49,995 nucleotides of DNA. It comes from an uncultured Kiritimatiellota bacterium. GTDB taxonomy: Bacteria; Verrucomicrobiota; Kiritimatiellia; RFP12; DVOR01. The notes below the pieces were generated by a model, which had not been told where the DNA came from, did not search any database, and worked only from the letters and a program-made list of their open reading frames with translations. The translations under genes and the position numbers were made by a program. The DNA lies in contig CALXSE010000015.1 in the NCBI GenBank assembly GCA_944391085.1, positions 1-49,995 of the forward strand. Reading direction: 5' to 3'. Below are positions 1 through 7,953 of the stretch, in pieces (position 1 is the stretch's first letter; every line of letters starts with the position of its first letter).

Positions 1-40
1 CCGCCAACATCAAACGAAACAAAACATGATCCTCATTCAT
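1..40 (-). CDS. possible 5' end of a gene running off the left edge
   Basis: An ATG at position 40 on the minus strand opens a reading frame of 13 codons to the window edge, starting MNEDHVLFRLMLA. A TGG-TAAATA extended -10 element lies seven bases upstream (48-56), which fits a leaderless start as at several other genes here. The frame is too short to identify a product. It would be divergent from rodA. Support is only promoter geometry and an uninterrupted frame, so this is tentative. Confidence 0.25.
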   Translation of the reverse strand, partial: MNEDHVLFRLMLA

Positions 41-47
41 TCCTTTA

Positions 48-56
48 TATTTACCA
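48..56 (-). promoter_or_regulatory. extended -10 promoter, minus strand
   Basis: Reads TGG-TAAATA on the minus strand in an AT-rich patch, seven bases upstream of an ATG at 40. No -35 box is evident. It may drive the gene that leaves the window on the left. Confidence 0.3.
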
Positions 57-107
57 AAATTAGATGCGTTTGCCCTGCGGCCCGGGCTCCCATGCTTCCC
101 CGGGACT

Positions 108-116
108 TGATATAAT
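108..116 (+). promoter_or_regulatory. extended -10 promoter of rodA (leaderless geometry)
   Basis: TGA-TATAAT with a perfect -10 hexamer at 111-116 and the TG dinucleotide at 108-109. Nothing like TTGACA sits 16-18 bp upstream. Only six bases separate the hexamer from the rodA ATG at 123, so the expected +1 is the A of the start codon. Confidence 0.7.
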
Positions 117-122
117 GGGGGG

Positions 123-1322
123 ATGAATGAGTGGCTGAGGGTGCTTTGGGCGAAGGTGCGGCGCGTGAATTGGGTGCTGCTGGGGGCGAGCGTGGGGCTG
201 GCGGTGGCGGGGGTGTTGTCGGTGAAGTCCGCGTGCGCGTCACGTGAATCGTTGGCGTTGAGGGAGTTGTGGGTCGGCCAGCTGGGGTTCGCGGCGCGGG
301 GTTTCGTGCTGATGGCGGCGTTGGCGCTGTGGGATTATCGGCGTTGGGTGCGGTGGGCGCCGTGGGTGTACGGGGCGGTGTTGGCGGCGTTGGCGCTGGT
401 GTTGGTGCCGGGCATCGGGGTGGAGATCATGGGGGCGCGGCGGTGGCTGTTCGGGCTGCAGCCGAGCGAGCCGGCGAAGCTGGGGGTGATCGTGATGTTG
501 GCGTGGGTGCTGGGGCGCGGGCGGGGGTGGACGCGCACCTGGCGGGGGCTGGCGGCGTGCGGGGCGTTGGCGGCGGTGCCGGCGGCGCTGATCCTGGCGG
601 AGCCGGACCTGGGGACGGCGCTGGTGTTGGGACCGACGGTGCTGGCGATGCTCTTCGCGGCGGGGGTGGCGCCGCGGCTGTTGGGCGCGGGGGTGCTGGC
701 GGTGGCGCTGGCGGTGGGCTATGAGCTGGCCCTGGTGGGGGCGGCGACGGCGGAGGGGGTGGAGCCCGGGCGGCGGGAGGCGTTGTTGCGGTGGACGGGC
801 CTGCGGGAGCATCAGGTGGAGCGGGTGGAGACCTTCCTGCACCCGGACCGGGATCGGCTGGGGAGCGGCTACAACGCCTACCAGAGCGAGATCGCGGTGG
901 GGAGCGGGGGCGTGTGGGGGAAGGGGTATGGGCAGGGGGTGCAGCATCGGCTGGGGTATCTGCCGCCGGTGGTGAGCATGAACGACTTCATTTTCCCGGT
1001 GGTGGCCGAGGAGATGGGGTTTGTGGGGGCGCTGGCGTTGCTGGCGGCGTACCTGGGGGGAATCCTGGGGCCGGGGGTGGTGGTCGGGCTGCGGTGCCGG
1101 GACGAGGTGGGGCGGCTGTTGTGCGTGGGGGTGGTGACCTTGCTTTTTTGCCACGTTTTTATTAATATAGGAATGACAGTGCGGATTGTGCCCATCACCG
1201 GGCTGCCCCTGCCGTTCATCAGCCAGGGCGGGACGTTCATGCTCGTGATGATGATGGCGATGGGCATGTTGCAGAGCGTGGCGATCCATGGGCGGACGGC
1301 GGAGGCGGTCTTCCGGCACTGA
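123..1322 (+). CDS. rodA: SEDS-family peptidoglycan glycosyltransferase RodA
   Basis: 399-residue polytopic inner-membrane protein of the RodA/FtsW/SpoVE family, which polymerises lipid II glycan strands during cell elongation. Visible family marks are the GARRWLFGLQPSEPAKL segment at residues 104-120, an AEPDLGT motif near 159-165, the extracellular-loop LPPVVSMNDFIFPVVAEE motif carrying the essential Asp of SEDS enzymes, and the C-terminal PLPFISQGG signature. Length and about ten hydrophobic segments are normal for RodA. Assignment to RodA rather than FtsW is by overall resemblance; no PBP2 or mre genes are nearby in the window. There is no Shine-Dalgarno, and the promoter suggests a leaderless mRNA. 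Coding-strand third positions are strongly G-rich, unlike the C-rich lptD downstream. It is followed after 25 bp by the RNase gene, probably as one operon. Confidence 0.9.
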   Translation: MNEWLRVLWAKVRRVNWVLLGASVGLAVAGVLSVKSACASRESLALRELWVGQLGFAARGFVLMAALALWDYRRWVRWAPWVYGAVLAALALVLVPGIGVEIMGARRWLFGLQPSEPAKLGVIVMLAWVLGRGRGWTRTWRGLAACGALAAVPAALILAEPDLGTALVLGPTVLAMLFAAGVAPRLLGAGVLAVALAVGYELALVGAATAEGVEPGRREALLRWTGLREHQVERVETFLHPDRDRLGSGYNAYQSEIAVGSGGVWGKGYGQGVQHRLGYLPPVVSMNDFIFPVVAEEMGFVGALALLAAYLGGILGPGVVVGLRCRDEVGRLLCVGVVTLLFCHVFINIGMTVRIVPITGLPLPFISQGGTFMLVMMMAMGMLQSVAIHGRTAEAVFRH

Positions 1323-1347
1323 CAGGCCTTTTACGGGATTTAGAGCG

Positions 1348-2928
1348 ATGTTTGGCTGGTTATTCAGGCGAAAGACGAAGAAGCGCGAGATTGTCGTCAA
1401 TGTTGAGAAGCTGGAAACGCGCGTGGCCGTGGTCGAGAACGGGCGCGTGGAGGAGTTTCAGGTGGAGCACCCGATGGAGGAGCGCCTGGTGGGGTGCGTC
1501 TTCAAAGGGCGCATCCAGAACCTGGAGCACGACCTGCAGGCGGCGTTCGTGGACATCGGCCTGAAGAAGAACGCCTTTCTGCATTATTGGGACATGTTGC
1601 CGGACGAGAGCGGCCTGCTGGACGAGGAGGAGGGCGGGCGCCAGTCCCGCCGCCGCCGCATCTCCAACGAGGAGATCGAGAAACGCTTCCCCCCGGGGAG
1701 CGAGATCGTGGTGCAGGTGACGAAGGGCCCCATCGGGACGAAGGGCCCGCGGGTGACGGCGAACCTGTCGCTGCCGGGGCGCTACCTGGTGATGATGCCC
1801 TCGGCGAAGGCCACGCGCGGCGTCTCCAGGAAAATCGCCGACGGCAAGGAGCGCCTGCGCCTGAAGAAGATCCTGGACCGCCTGCCGTTGCCCCCGGGCG
1901 TGGGGATCATCGTGCGGACGGTGGGCAGCGGGGCGAACCAGCGCGCCTTCTGCCGCGACCTGCGCAACATCCTGGACGTGTGGGGGCAGCTGCAGGGCAA
2001 CATCAAGGCGATGAAGGCCCCCGCGTGCGTCTACTCCGAGCCCGACCTGGTGGAGCGGGTGGTGCGCGACTGGCTGACCGAGGACATCGACCGCGTGACG
2101 ATCGACGACGAGGCGGCTTACGCCCGCATCCGCGAGGTGGCCGGGCGCATCAGCCGCCGCGCGCGGCGCGTCATCGAGCTCTACAGGGGCCACCTGCCCA
2201 TCTTCGACCACTACGGCGTGGAATCGCAGATGGAGGAGGCCTTCCGCCGGAAGGTGAACCTCAAGAGCGGCGGCTACCTGGTGATCGACGAGACCGAGGC
2301 GCTCATCTCCATCGACGTGAACACCGGGCGCCACCGCGGCACCGGCTCGCAGGAGGACGCCATCCTGGAGGTGAACACCGAGGCCGTCGAGGAGGTGGCC
2401 CGCCAGATGCGCCTGCGCAACATCGGCGGCCTGGTGGTCATCGACCTCATCGACATGAAGAGCCGCAAGCACCAGAACCAGATCTACAAGGCCATGAAGG
2501 CCGCGCTCCGCCGCGACCGCGCGCGCACCAACGTTCTGCCCATCTCCGAGCTCGGCCTCATGGAGATGACGCGCCAGCGCCAGGAGGAGAGCCTCCTCTC
2601 GCAGATGTACATCGACTGCCCCTACTGCAAGGGCCACGGCGTCATCAAAAGCCCGCTGGCCATCTCGGTGGACATCCAGCGGCAGATCGCCGCCGTCATG
2701 CGTCGCTTCCAGGGAGACCCCGGGGAGACGGAGCTGCAGGTGCTCGTCTCGCCCTCGGTCATGGAGCGCCTGCGCAACGAGGACGAGCAGATGCTCGTGG
2801 AGATGCAGAAGCGCTACTCCGGCCGCCTCACCTTCAAGAGCGAGGTGGCCCGCCACCCCGAATCGTTCGCCATCCTGGACAAGAACGGCAAGGTGCTCTA
2901 CGCCGTCTCCGAAAGCCACGCCGTCTGA
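1348..2928 (+). CDS. rng: Ribonuclease E/G family endoribonuclease
   Basis: 526-residue Rne/Rng-family endonuclease that cuts single-stranded AU-rich RNA in rRNA and tRNA maturation and mRNA decay. The order is an S1-like RNA-binding domain (about residues 45-130), the catalytic core with the acidic stretch VIDETEALISIDVNTGR and the downstream LVVIDLIDMKSRKHQ that together hold the Mg-binding Asp residues, and the CPYCKGHG zinc-link that tetramerises the enzyme. It lacks the long C-terminal scaffold of E. coli RNase E, so it is RNase G-sized. I chose the ATG at 1348 (MFGWLFRR), since the longer frame from 1288 would overlap rodA and adds non-conserved Arg-rich sequence. It sits between rodA and lptD, and a tRNA lies at the end of the same unit, a possible processing substrate. 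Confidence 0.92.
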   Translation: MFGWLFRRKTKKREIVVNVEKLETRVAVVENGRVEEFQVEHPMEERLVGCVFKGRIQNLEHDLQAAFVDIGLKKNAFLHYWDMLPDESGLLDEEEGGRQSRRRRISNEEIEKRFPPGSEIVVQVTKGPIGTKGPRVTANLSLPGRYLVMMPSAKATRGVSRKIADGKERLRLKKILDRLPLPPGVGIIVRTVGSGANQRAFCRDLRNILDVWGQLQGNIKAMKAPACVYSEPDLVERVVRDWLTEDIDRVTIDDEAAYARIREVAGRISRRARRVIELYRGHLPIFDHYGVESQMEEAFRRKVNLKSGGYLVIDETEALISIDVNTGRHRGTGSQEDAILEVNTEAVEEVARQMRLRNIGGLVVIDLIDMKSRKHQNQIYKAMKAALRRDRARTNVLPISELGLMEMTRQRQEESLLSQMYIDCPYCKGHGVIKSPLAISVDIQRQIAAVMRRFQGDPGETELQVLVSPSVMERLRNEDEQMLVEMQKRYSGRLTFKSEVARHPESFAILDKNGKVLYAVSESHAV

Positions 2929-2941
2929 CCGCGAGGTTCCC

Positions 2942-5305
2942 ATGCCCAAGCAAACACTCCTCCTTGCCGCGCTCGCCCTCGCGCTTCCCCTCGCCGCGGC
3001 CGGGGAAAGCGGCGTTGAAGACTCCGTGCGCGAGGCCATCGGCCTGGATTCGCTCATCGGCGCCAAGGACGCCCCCCTCACCGCCACGGCCGACCGGATG
3101 GGCGCGGACAAGTCCGGGCGCGCGACGCTGGAAGGCAACGTCGTCATGCGCTTCGCCGACGTCACGCTCACCTGCGACCGCGCCACCTACGACCAGGCCT
3201 CCGGCGACGTCCGCGCCGAGGGCGACGTCCGCGTCCACTCCCTCGCCGGCGGCGACTGGGCGGGCGACAGCCTCAGCTTCAACCACCGCACCGGCGCCGG
3301 GCTCATGGGCGCCGGGCTCCTGCGCCTGGGCGCCTTCGGCGTCAAGGCCCCCGAGGGCGCCGCGCGCGACGACGAGGGCACCTTCCACGCCCGGAGCGCC
3401 ACCCTCACCACCTGCGTCAACGAGGCGCCGGAGGATTGGCACTGGTCCGTCACCGGCACCGGCCGCTACCGCCAGGGCGAGTTCCTGGAGCTGCGCAACG
3501 CCACCGTGCGCCTCTTCGGCCTCCCCGTCCTCTGGGCCCCCTATTATTACCGCGACCTGAACACCCACTACGGCTGGCGCATCCTCCCGGGCTACTCCAG
3601 CGACTGGGGCGCCTTCCTGCGCCTGGGCTACGTCTACCCCATCGCCGGCAGCCCCGCCTCCGGCCGCCTCCTCTACGGCAAGAGCCAGGTTGACCTGCGC
3701 AGCGAGCGCGGCGTCGGCGTCGGCCAGGAGCTCACCTGGAGCTCCGAGGGCGGCCTCTTCGGCGAGGGCACGCGCCAATGGGGCCGCCTCTCCCTCTACT
3801 ACGCCTATGACACCGAGGATCAGGACGAGGCCGACCGCAACTGGAACTCCGCCTACGACGAGAACCGCTGGACCATCGGCCTCAAGGAGCGGATCGACTT
3901 CTCCCCGCGCGACTTCCTGCACATCGAGGGCGAGAAGGTCAGCGACTCCCAGTTCCGCGACGACTACGACGAGGACGCCGTCCGCGCCTCCTCCCAGCCC
4001 ATCGGCGTCGCCAACTACGAACACCGCGAGAACGCCTGGGTCTCCTCGCTCGCCCTCATGGGCCCGCTCGACATCTTCTACGCCGGCGTCCGCCGCCTGC
4101 CCGAGTTCCGCCTCGACCTCCTCCCGCAGCGCCTCTTCGGCATCGACAGGCTCTACTACGAATCCCAGACCTCCGCTGGCTACCTCCGCCGCCAGCCCGC
4201 GAAATACGCCGCCGCCCTCTCCGGCCGCTACTCCTACGACCCCGGCAACTGGGCCTACTACGACACCTTCCGCCTCGACACCCGCCACATCCTCCGCCGC
4301 CCCTTCACCCTCGCCGAAGGCGTCACCCTCACCCCGCGCCTCGGCTGGCGCGGCACCTATTACACCGACTCCCCCGACGGCTCCCTCTTCCGTTCCCTTT
4401 TCGAGCTCGGCGCCACCCTCCAGGCCCGCTTCTGGCGCGACTACGCCGCCTACCGCCACGCCCTCACCCCCTACCTCGACCTCACCTACGTCCCCGGCTC
4501 CCAGGAAGGCGCCCTCGACCAGCCCTACGCCTTCGACCGCCTCGACCAGGAATACGAGTGGCGCGACCGCTATCGCTCCGACGGCCTCACCCCCACGCAC
4601 CGCTACGCGGGCCTCCGCTTCGGCCTCAAGAACGCCCTGCAGCGCCGCAACCCCGAGACCGGCATCCTCTCCCCCCTCCTCGACGCCGACCTCTACGGCG
4701 TCTGGGTCTTCCAGACCCAGGATCACTGGGTCCGCTGGCGCCGCTACGAGCAGCCCGGCCGCGACAACCTCTCCCGCCGCGCCCGCCGCGTCAAAGAAGA
4801 GACCGGCCTCCGCGTCATCGGCCTCGACGCCACCTACAGGCCCTTCCGCCACCTCACCGTGGTCACCGACTTCCAATATGACCCGGAGGAATCCCGCCTC
4901 GCCCTCTGGGACATCTCCCTGCGCTACCGGCTCGACCCCATCACCCTCTACGCCGGCTACCTCCGCCGCCACCACGACATCTACGACTACTACTGGGCCG
5001 ACGTGGTCAAGGACGAGCTCGTCTACGGCGGCTTCATCCACCGCCTCTGCGACCTCATCGAATGGTCCGCCTACGCCCGCTACAACCTCGAGACCTCCGA
5101 CCTCGACGAGATCGGCGGCTTCATCCAGTACAACCTCGACTGCCTCGCCTTCCGCCTCAACACCCGCTACCTCCCCAAATACTACTCCGACGACGGCAGG
5201 AAGCACGGCTCCGACTTCCGCATCTCCTTCGAGCTCTGGCTCCGCGCCTTCCCCCACGAGGAAAGCGAACCCTGGATGACCTGGGGCTCCCTCGCCAACT
5301 ATTGA
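2942..5305 (+). CDS. lptD: LPS-assembly outer-membrane protein LptD
   Basis: 787 residues, close to the 784 of E. coli LptD. A signal peptide (about residues 1-20, ending AAAGES) is followed by an OstA-like beta-jellyroll at roughly 38-150 with the typical ADRM, LEGNVVM and AEGDV pattern. The family hinge has Cys and Trp residues (TTCVNEAPEDWHW) and then LPVLWAPYYY, leading into a long C-terminal beta-barrel rich in aromatic residues. The protein inserts LPS into the outer leaflet with LptE, which is not seen here. It starts 13 bp after the RNase gene with GAGG upstream of the ATG. The coding strand is strikingly C-rich. The stop codon lies five bases before tRNA-Arg. Its presence argues for an LPS-bearing outer membrane. 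Confidence 0.9.
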   Translation: MPKQTLLLAALALALPLAAAGESGVEDSVREAIGLDSLIGAKDAPLTATADRMGADKSGRATLEGNVVMRFADVTLTCDRATYDQASGDVRAEGDVRVHSLAGGDWAGDSLSFNHRTGAGLMGAGLLRLGAFGVKAPEGAARDDEGTFHARSATLTTCVNEAPEDWHWSVTGTGRYRQGEFLELRNATVRLFGLPVLWAPYYYRDLNTHYGWRILPGYSSDWGAFLRLGYVYPIAGSPASGRLLYGKSQVDLRSERGVGVGQELTWSSEGGLFGEGTRQWGRLSLYYAYDTEDQDEADRNWNSAYDENRWTIGLKERIDFSPRDFLHIEGEKVSDSQFRDDYDEDAVRASSQPIGVANYEHRENAWVSSLALMGPLDIFYAGVRRLPEFRLDLLPQRLFGIDRLYYESQTSAGYLRRQPAKYAAALSGRYSYDPGNWAYYDTFRLDTRHILRRPFTLAEGVTLTPRLGWRGTYYTDSPDGSLFRSLFELGATLQARFWRDYAAYRHALTPYLDLTYVPGSQEGALDQPYAFDRLDQEYEWRDRYRSDGLTPTHRYAGLRFGLKNALQRRNPETGILSPLLDADLYGVWVFQTQDHWVRWRRYEQPGRDNLSRRARRVKEETGLRVIGLDATYRPFRHLTVVTDFQYDPEESRLALWDISLRYRLDPITLYAGYLRRHHDIYDYYWADVVKDELVYGGFIHRLCDLIEWSAYARYNLETSDLDEIGGFIQYNLDCLAFRLNTRYLPKYYSDDGRKHGSDFRISFELWLRAFPHEESEPWMTWGSLANY

Positions 5306-5310
5306 CACCT

Positions 5311-5387
5311 GCGCCTGTAGCTCAGCCGGACAGAGCAGCGGCCTTCTAAGCCGCGGGTCGGGGGTTCGAACCCCTCCAGGCGCGCCA
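5311..5387 (+). tRNA. tRNA-Arg (anticodon TCT)
   Basis: A complete cloverleaf of 77 nt with encoded CCA (5385-5387). The acceptor stem GCGCCTG pairs with CAGGCGC, the anticodon stem GCGGC pairs with GCCGC around loop CTTCTAA (anticodon TCT at 5345-5347), and the T-loop is TTCGAAC. It begins only five bases after the lptD stop, with no promoter in the gap, so it is probably cut from the rodA-rng-lptD transcript. The terminator at 5398-5423 follows. Confidence 0.95.
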
Positions 5388-5397
5388 CCCCTCCCCA

Positions 5398-5423
5398 CGC
5401 CCCGCACCCGGGGCGTTTTTTTT
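5398..5423 (+). terminator. rho-independent terminator of the rodA-lptD-tRNA unit
   Basis: Stem CGCCCC/GGGGCG with a six-base loop and eight T residues (5416-5423), ten bases after the tRNA CCA. Confidence 0.85.
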
Positions 5424-5496
5424 GGCGGCCGGGCCCCCCGGCCGCAAGGCCCGGGCGAGCCCCGCGGACCGTCCGGCGCGGAGCACCCCTTGACGT

Positions 5497-5525
5497 TTGA
5501 CAAGGCTGGCGTTTTTTGGAACAAT
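5497..5525 (+). promoter_or_regulatory. promoter of the hydrogenase operon
   Basis: TTGACA (5497-5502), a 17-bp spacer and AACAAT (5520-5525) preceded by TGG. The -35 is a perfect consensus and the -10 is weak but TG-extended. Transcription would begin near 5532, leaving a leader of about 50 nt before hydC. Confidence 0.5.
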
Positions 5526-5580
5526 GGCGATACTAGTCTTGGGGGTTCGCCCCGTGCCCACAGAAAAAGGAGAGAGTCCC

Positions 5581-6060
5581 ATGGGTCAGGAAGTGAAGAC
5601 GCTGACGCCCGAACTGCGCGCGTTCATCGAGGAATGGAAGCCGAAGCCGGGCAATCTGATCATGGTGTTGCACCGCGTGCAGCAGACGTACGGCTACATG
5701 CCGCGCGAGATCGTCCTGGAGCTGGCCGACCTGCTGGGCGTCCCGCTGGCGAAGATCTACGGCGTCATCACCTTCTACAACTTCTTCAAGCTCAAGCAGC
5801 CCGGGCGTAACCTCATCCAGGTCTGCCTGGGGACGGCGTGCTACCTGAAGGGCGGCGACGACATCATGAAGGCCCTGGAACAGGAGCTGGGCGTGGGCGT
5901 GAACACCGTCACCCCCGACGGCGAGTTCTCCACCGAGGCCGTCCGCTGCCTGGGCTGCTGCGGCCTGGCCCCCGTCATCGTCATCAACGGCGAGGTCTTC
6001 GGCAAGGTCACCAAGGCGGCCCTGCCCGGCATCCTCGACAAGTTCCGCTCGAAACGCTGA
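5581..6060 (+). CDS. hydC: NuoE-like subunit of NAD-linked [FeFe] hydrogenase
   Basis: 159-residue thioredoxin-like [2Fe-2S] protein of the NuoE/HydC/HndA family. Four Cys ligands are in the usual pairs: CLGTAC near residues 82-87 and CLGCC near 124-128. The N-terminal helical part (ELRAFIEEW, NLIMVLHRVQQTYGYMP) matches the family. It relays electrons within the diaphorase part of the complex. The ATG at 5581 follows AAAGGAGAGAG; the longer frame from 5497 adds sequence that overlaps the promoter. It is 20 bp upstream of hydB. As it heads a hydC-hydB-hydA operon with the catalytic subunit, hydrogenase rather than respiratory complex I is the natural reading. Confidence 0.92.
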   Translation: MGQEVKTLTPELRAFIEEWKPKPGNLIMVLHRVQQTYGYMPREIVLELADLLGVPLAKIYGVITFYNFFKLKQPGRNLIQVCLGTACYLKGGDDIMKALEQELGVGVNTVTPDGEFSTEAVRCLGCCGLAPVIVINGEVFGKVTKAALPGILDKFRSKR

Positions 6061-6080
6061 TTTCCCCTAGGAGAGAGACT

Positions 6081-7940
6081 ATGTCCGAGAAACTGACCCG
6101 CGAAAGCCTCGGCGCGCTGCGCGCCCGCCTGGAGGCCGAGAACCGCCAGGCCGAGGAAGGCGGCCGCAAATACGTCATGGTCTGCGGCGGCACCGCCTGC
6201 GACTCCAACGGCGGCCTGGCCCTCTACGCCGCCCTCGTCAAGGCCGCCGAATACGCCGGCGCCAACGTCCGCATCGTCCGTACCGGGTGCATGGGCTTCT
6301 GCGAGCGCGGCCCCATCGTCAAGGTGCTGCCCGACGACACCTTCTACGTGGACGTCAAGCCCGAGGACGCCGCCGCCATCATCAACGAGCACATCGTCGG
6401 CGGCAAGGTCGTCTCCCGCCTGCTCTACGACAAATCCCAGGCCGAGGCCGGGAGCGCCGGGCACGACATCGACTTCTACGCCAAGCAGCAACGCATCGTC
6501 CTGCGCCACTGCGGCCTGATCGACCCCGAGAAGATCGAGGACTACATCGCCCACGACGGCTACGCCGGGCTCGAAAAGGCCCTCTTCGAGATGACCCCGC
6601 AGGGCATCATCGACGAAATCCTCGCCTCCGGCCTCCGCGGCCGCGGCGGCGCCGGCTTCCCCACCGGCAAGAAGTGGCAGTTCTCCGCCGGCGTCCAGGC
6701 CGACCAGAAGTACATCGTCTGCAACGCCGACGAAGGCGACCCCGGCGCCTACATGGACCGCTCGACGCTGGAGGGCGACCCCCACGCCATCCTCGAGGCG
6801 ATGATGATCGCCGGCCGCGCCACCGGCGCCACCAAAGGCTTCATCTACATCCGCGCGGAATACCCGCTGGCCATCAAGCGCCTCCAGATCGCCATCGACC
6901 AGGCGCGCGACTGGGGCCTCCTGGGCTGCCCGGACATCCTGGGCAGCGACTTCGCCTTCGACATCGAGCTGCGCTTCGGCGCGGGCGCCTTCGTCTGCGG
7001 CGAGGAGACCGCGCTCCTGGCCTCCATCGAAGGCAAGCGCGGCCAGCCCACGCCCCGCCCCCCCTTCCCCGCCGTCAAGGGCCTCTGGGGCAAGCCCACC
7101 ATCATCAACAACGTCGAGACCCTGGCCAACGTCGCCGCCATCATCACCAAGGGCGCCAAGTGGTTCAGCGCCATCGGCACCGCCACCAGCAAGGGCACCA
7201 AGGTCTTCGCCCTCACCGGCAAGGTCAAGAACTCCGGCCTCATCGAGGTGCCCATGGGCATCACCCTGCGCGAGATCATCTTCGACATCGGCGGCGGCAT
7301 CCCCAACGGGCGCAAGTTCAAGGCCGCGCAGACCGGCGGCCCCTCCGGCGGCATGATCCCGCCCGAGTACCTCGACATGCCCATCGACTACGAGTCCCTC
7401 GCCAAGATCGGCTCCATCGTCGGCTCCGGCGGCCTCATCGTCATGGACGACACCGACTGCATCGTCGACGTCGCCAAGTTCTACCTCGAGTTCACGGTCG
7501 ACGAAAGTTGCGGCAAATGCATGCCCTGCCGCATCGGCGGCCGCGCCCTCCTCAACGCCCTCACCCGCATCTCCGAAGGCCGCGGCGAACCCGCGGACAT
7601 CCAGAAGATGAAGGACATCTGCCAGGCCATGGCCCGCGCCTCGCTCTGCGGCCTCGGGCAGACCGCCTCCAACCCCGTCCAGGCCATGCTCCGCTACTTC
7701 ATGGACGAGGTGCGCGCGCACATCGACGACAAGCGCTGCCCCGCCGGCAAATGCAAGAAGCTGGTGCAATACCGCATCAACCCCGAGCGCTGTGTCGGCT
7801 GCACCGCCTGCGCCCGCGTCTGCCCCGTCGGCGCCATCGCCGGCAAGGTGCGCGAGAAGCACGCCATCGACCCGTCCAAGTGCGTCAAATGCGGCCAATG
7901 CTACAACACCTGCAAGCTGCACGCCATCGAGATCGCCTGA
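6081..7940 (+). CDS. hydB: NuoF-like FMN/NADH-binding subunit of [FeFe] hydrogenase
   Basis: 619-residue flavoprotein of the HydB/HndC type. An N-terminal thioredoxin-like [2Fe-2S] domain (about 30-125) has CGGTAC and TGCMGFC ligands. The NuoF core then binds NADH (GLRGRGGAGFPTGKKW) and FMN (CNADEGDPGAYMDRS, then CGEETALLASIEGK). A [4Fe-4S] site follows (ESCGKCMPC plus a later Cys in SLCGLGQ). The C-terminus adds two ferredoxin-type [4Fe-4S] motifs (CVGCTACARVCP and CVKCGQCYNTC), which respiratory NuoF lacks and which are typical of HydB subunits. It exchanges electrons between NAD(H), ferredoxin and the H-cluster subunit. The start ATG at 6081 has AGGAGAGAG upstream; the longer frame from 5838 overlaps hydC. 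Confidence 0.95.
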   Translation: MSEKLTRESLGALRARLEAENRQAEEGGRKYVMVCGGTACDSNGGLALYAALVKAAEYAGANVRIVRTGCMGFCERGPIVKVLPDDTFYVDVKPEDAAAIINEHIVGGKVVSRLLYDKSQAEAGSAGHDIDFYAKQQRIVLRHCGLIDPEKIEDYIAHDGYAGLEKALFEMTPQGIIDEILASGLRGRGGAGFPTGKKWQFSAGVQADQKYIVCNADEGDPGAYMDRSTLEGDPHAILEAMMIAGRATGATKGFIYIRAEYPLAIKRLQIAIDQARDWGLLGCPDILGSDFAFDIELRFGAGAFVCGEETALLASIEGKRGQPTPRPPFPAVKGLWGKPTIINNVETLANVAAIITKGAKWFSAIGTATSKGTKVFALTGKVKNSGLIEVPMGITLREIIFDIGGGIPNGRKFKAAQTGGPSGGMIPPEYLDMPIDYESLAKIGSIVGSGGLIVMDDTDCIVDVAKFYLEFTVDESCGKCMPCRIGGRALLNALTRISEGRGEPADIQKMKDICQAMARASLCGLGQTASNPVQAMLRYFMDEVRAHIDDKRCPAGKCKKLVQYRINPERCVGCTACARVCPVGAIAGKVREKHAIDPSKCVKCGQCYNTCKLHAIEIA

Positions 7941-7953
7941 GGAGGAGCGCGCC

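Noticed and set aside
240..5524. Long antisense open frames opposite rodA, rng and lptD (for example 240-1400, 1360-3186, 2834-5524 on the minus strand)
   Set aside because: They are codon-bias shadows in very GC-rich DNA, with low-complexity His/Pro/Arg or Gly/Val/Glu translations, while the plus strand encodes clear conserved proteins.
5581..7940. Fragment of respiratory complex I (NuoE/NuoF)
   Set aside because: The third gene is a full H-cluster hydrogenase, the NuoF-like subunit carries extra ferredoxin domains, and no membrane Nuo genes follow.
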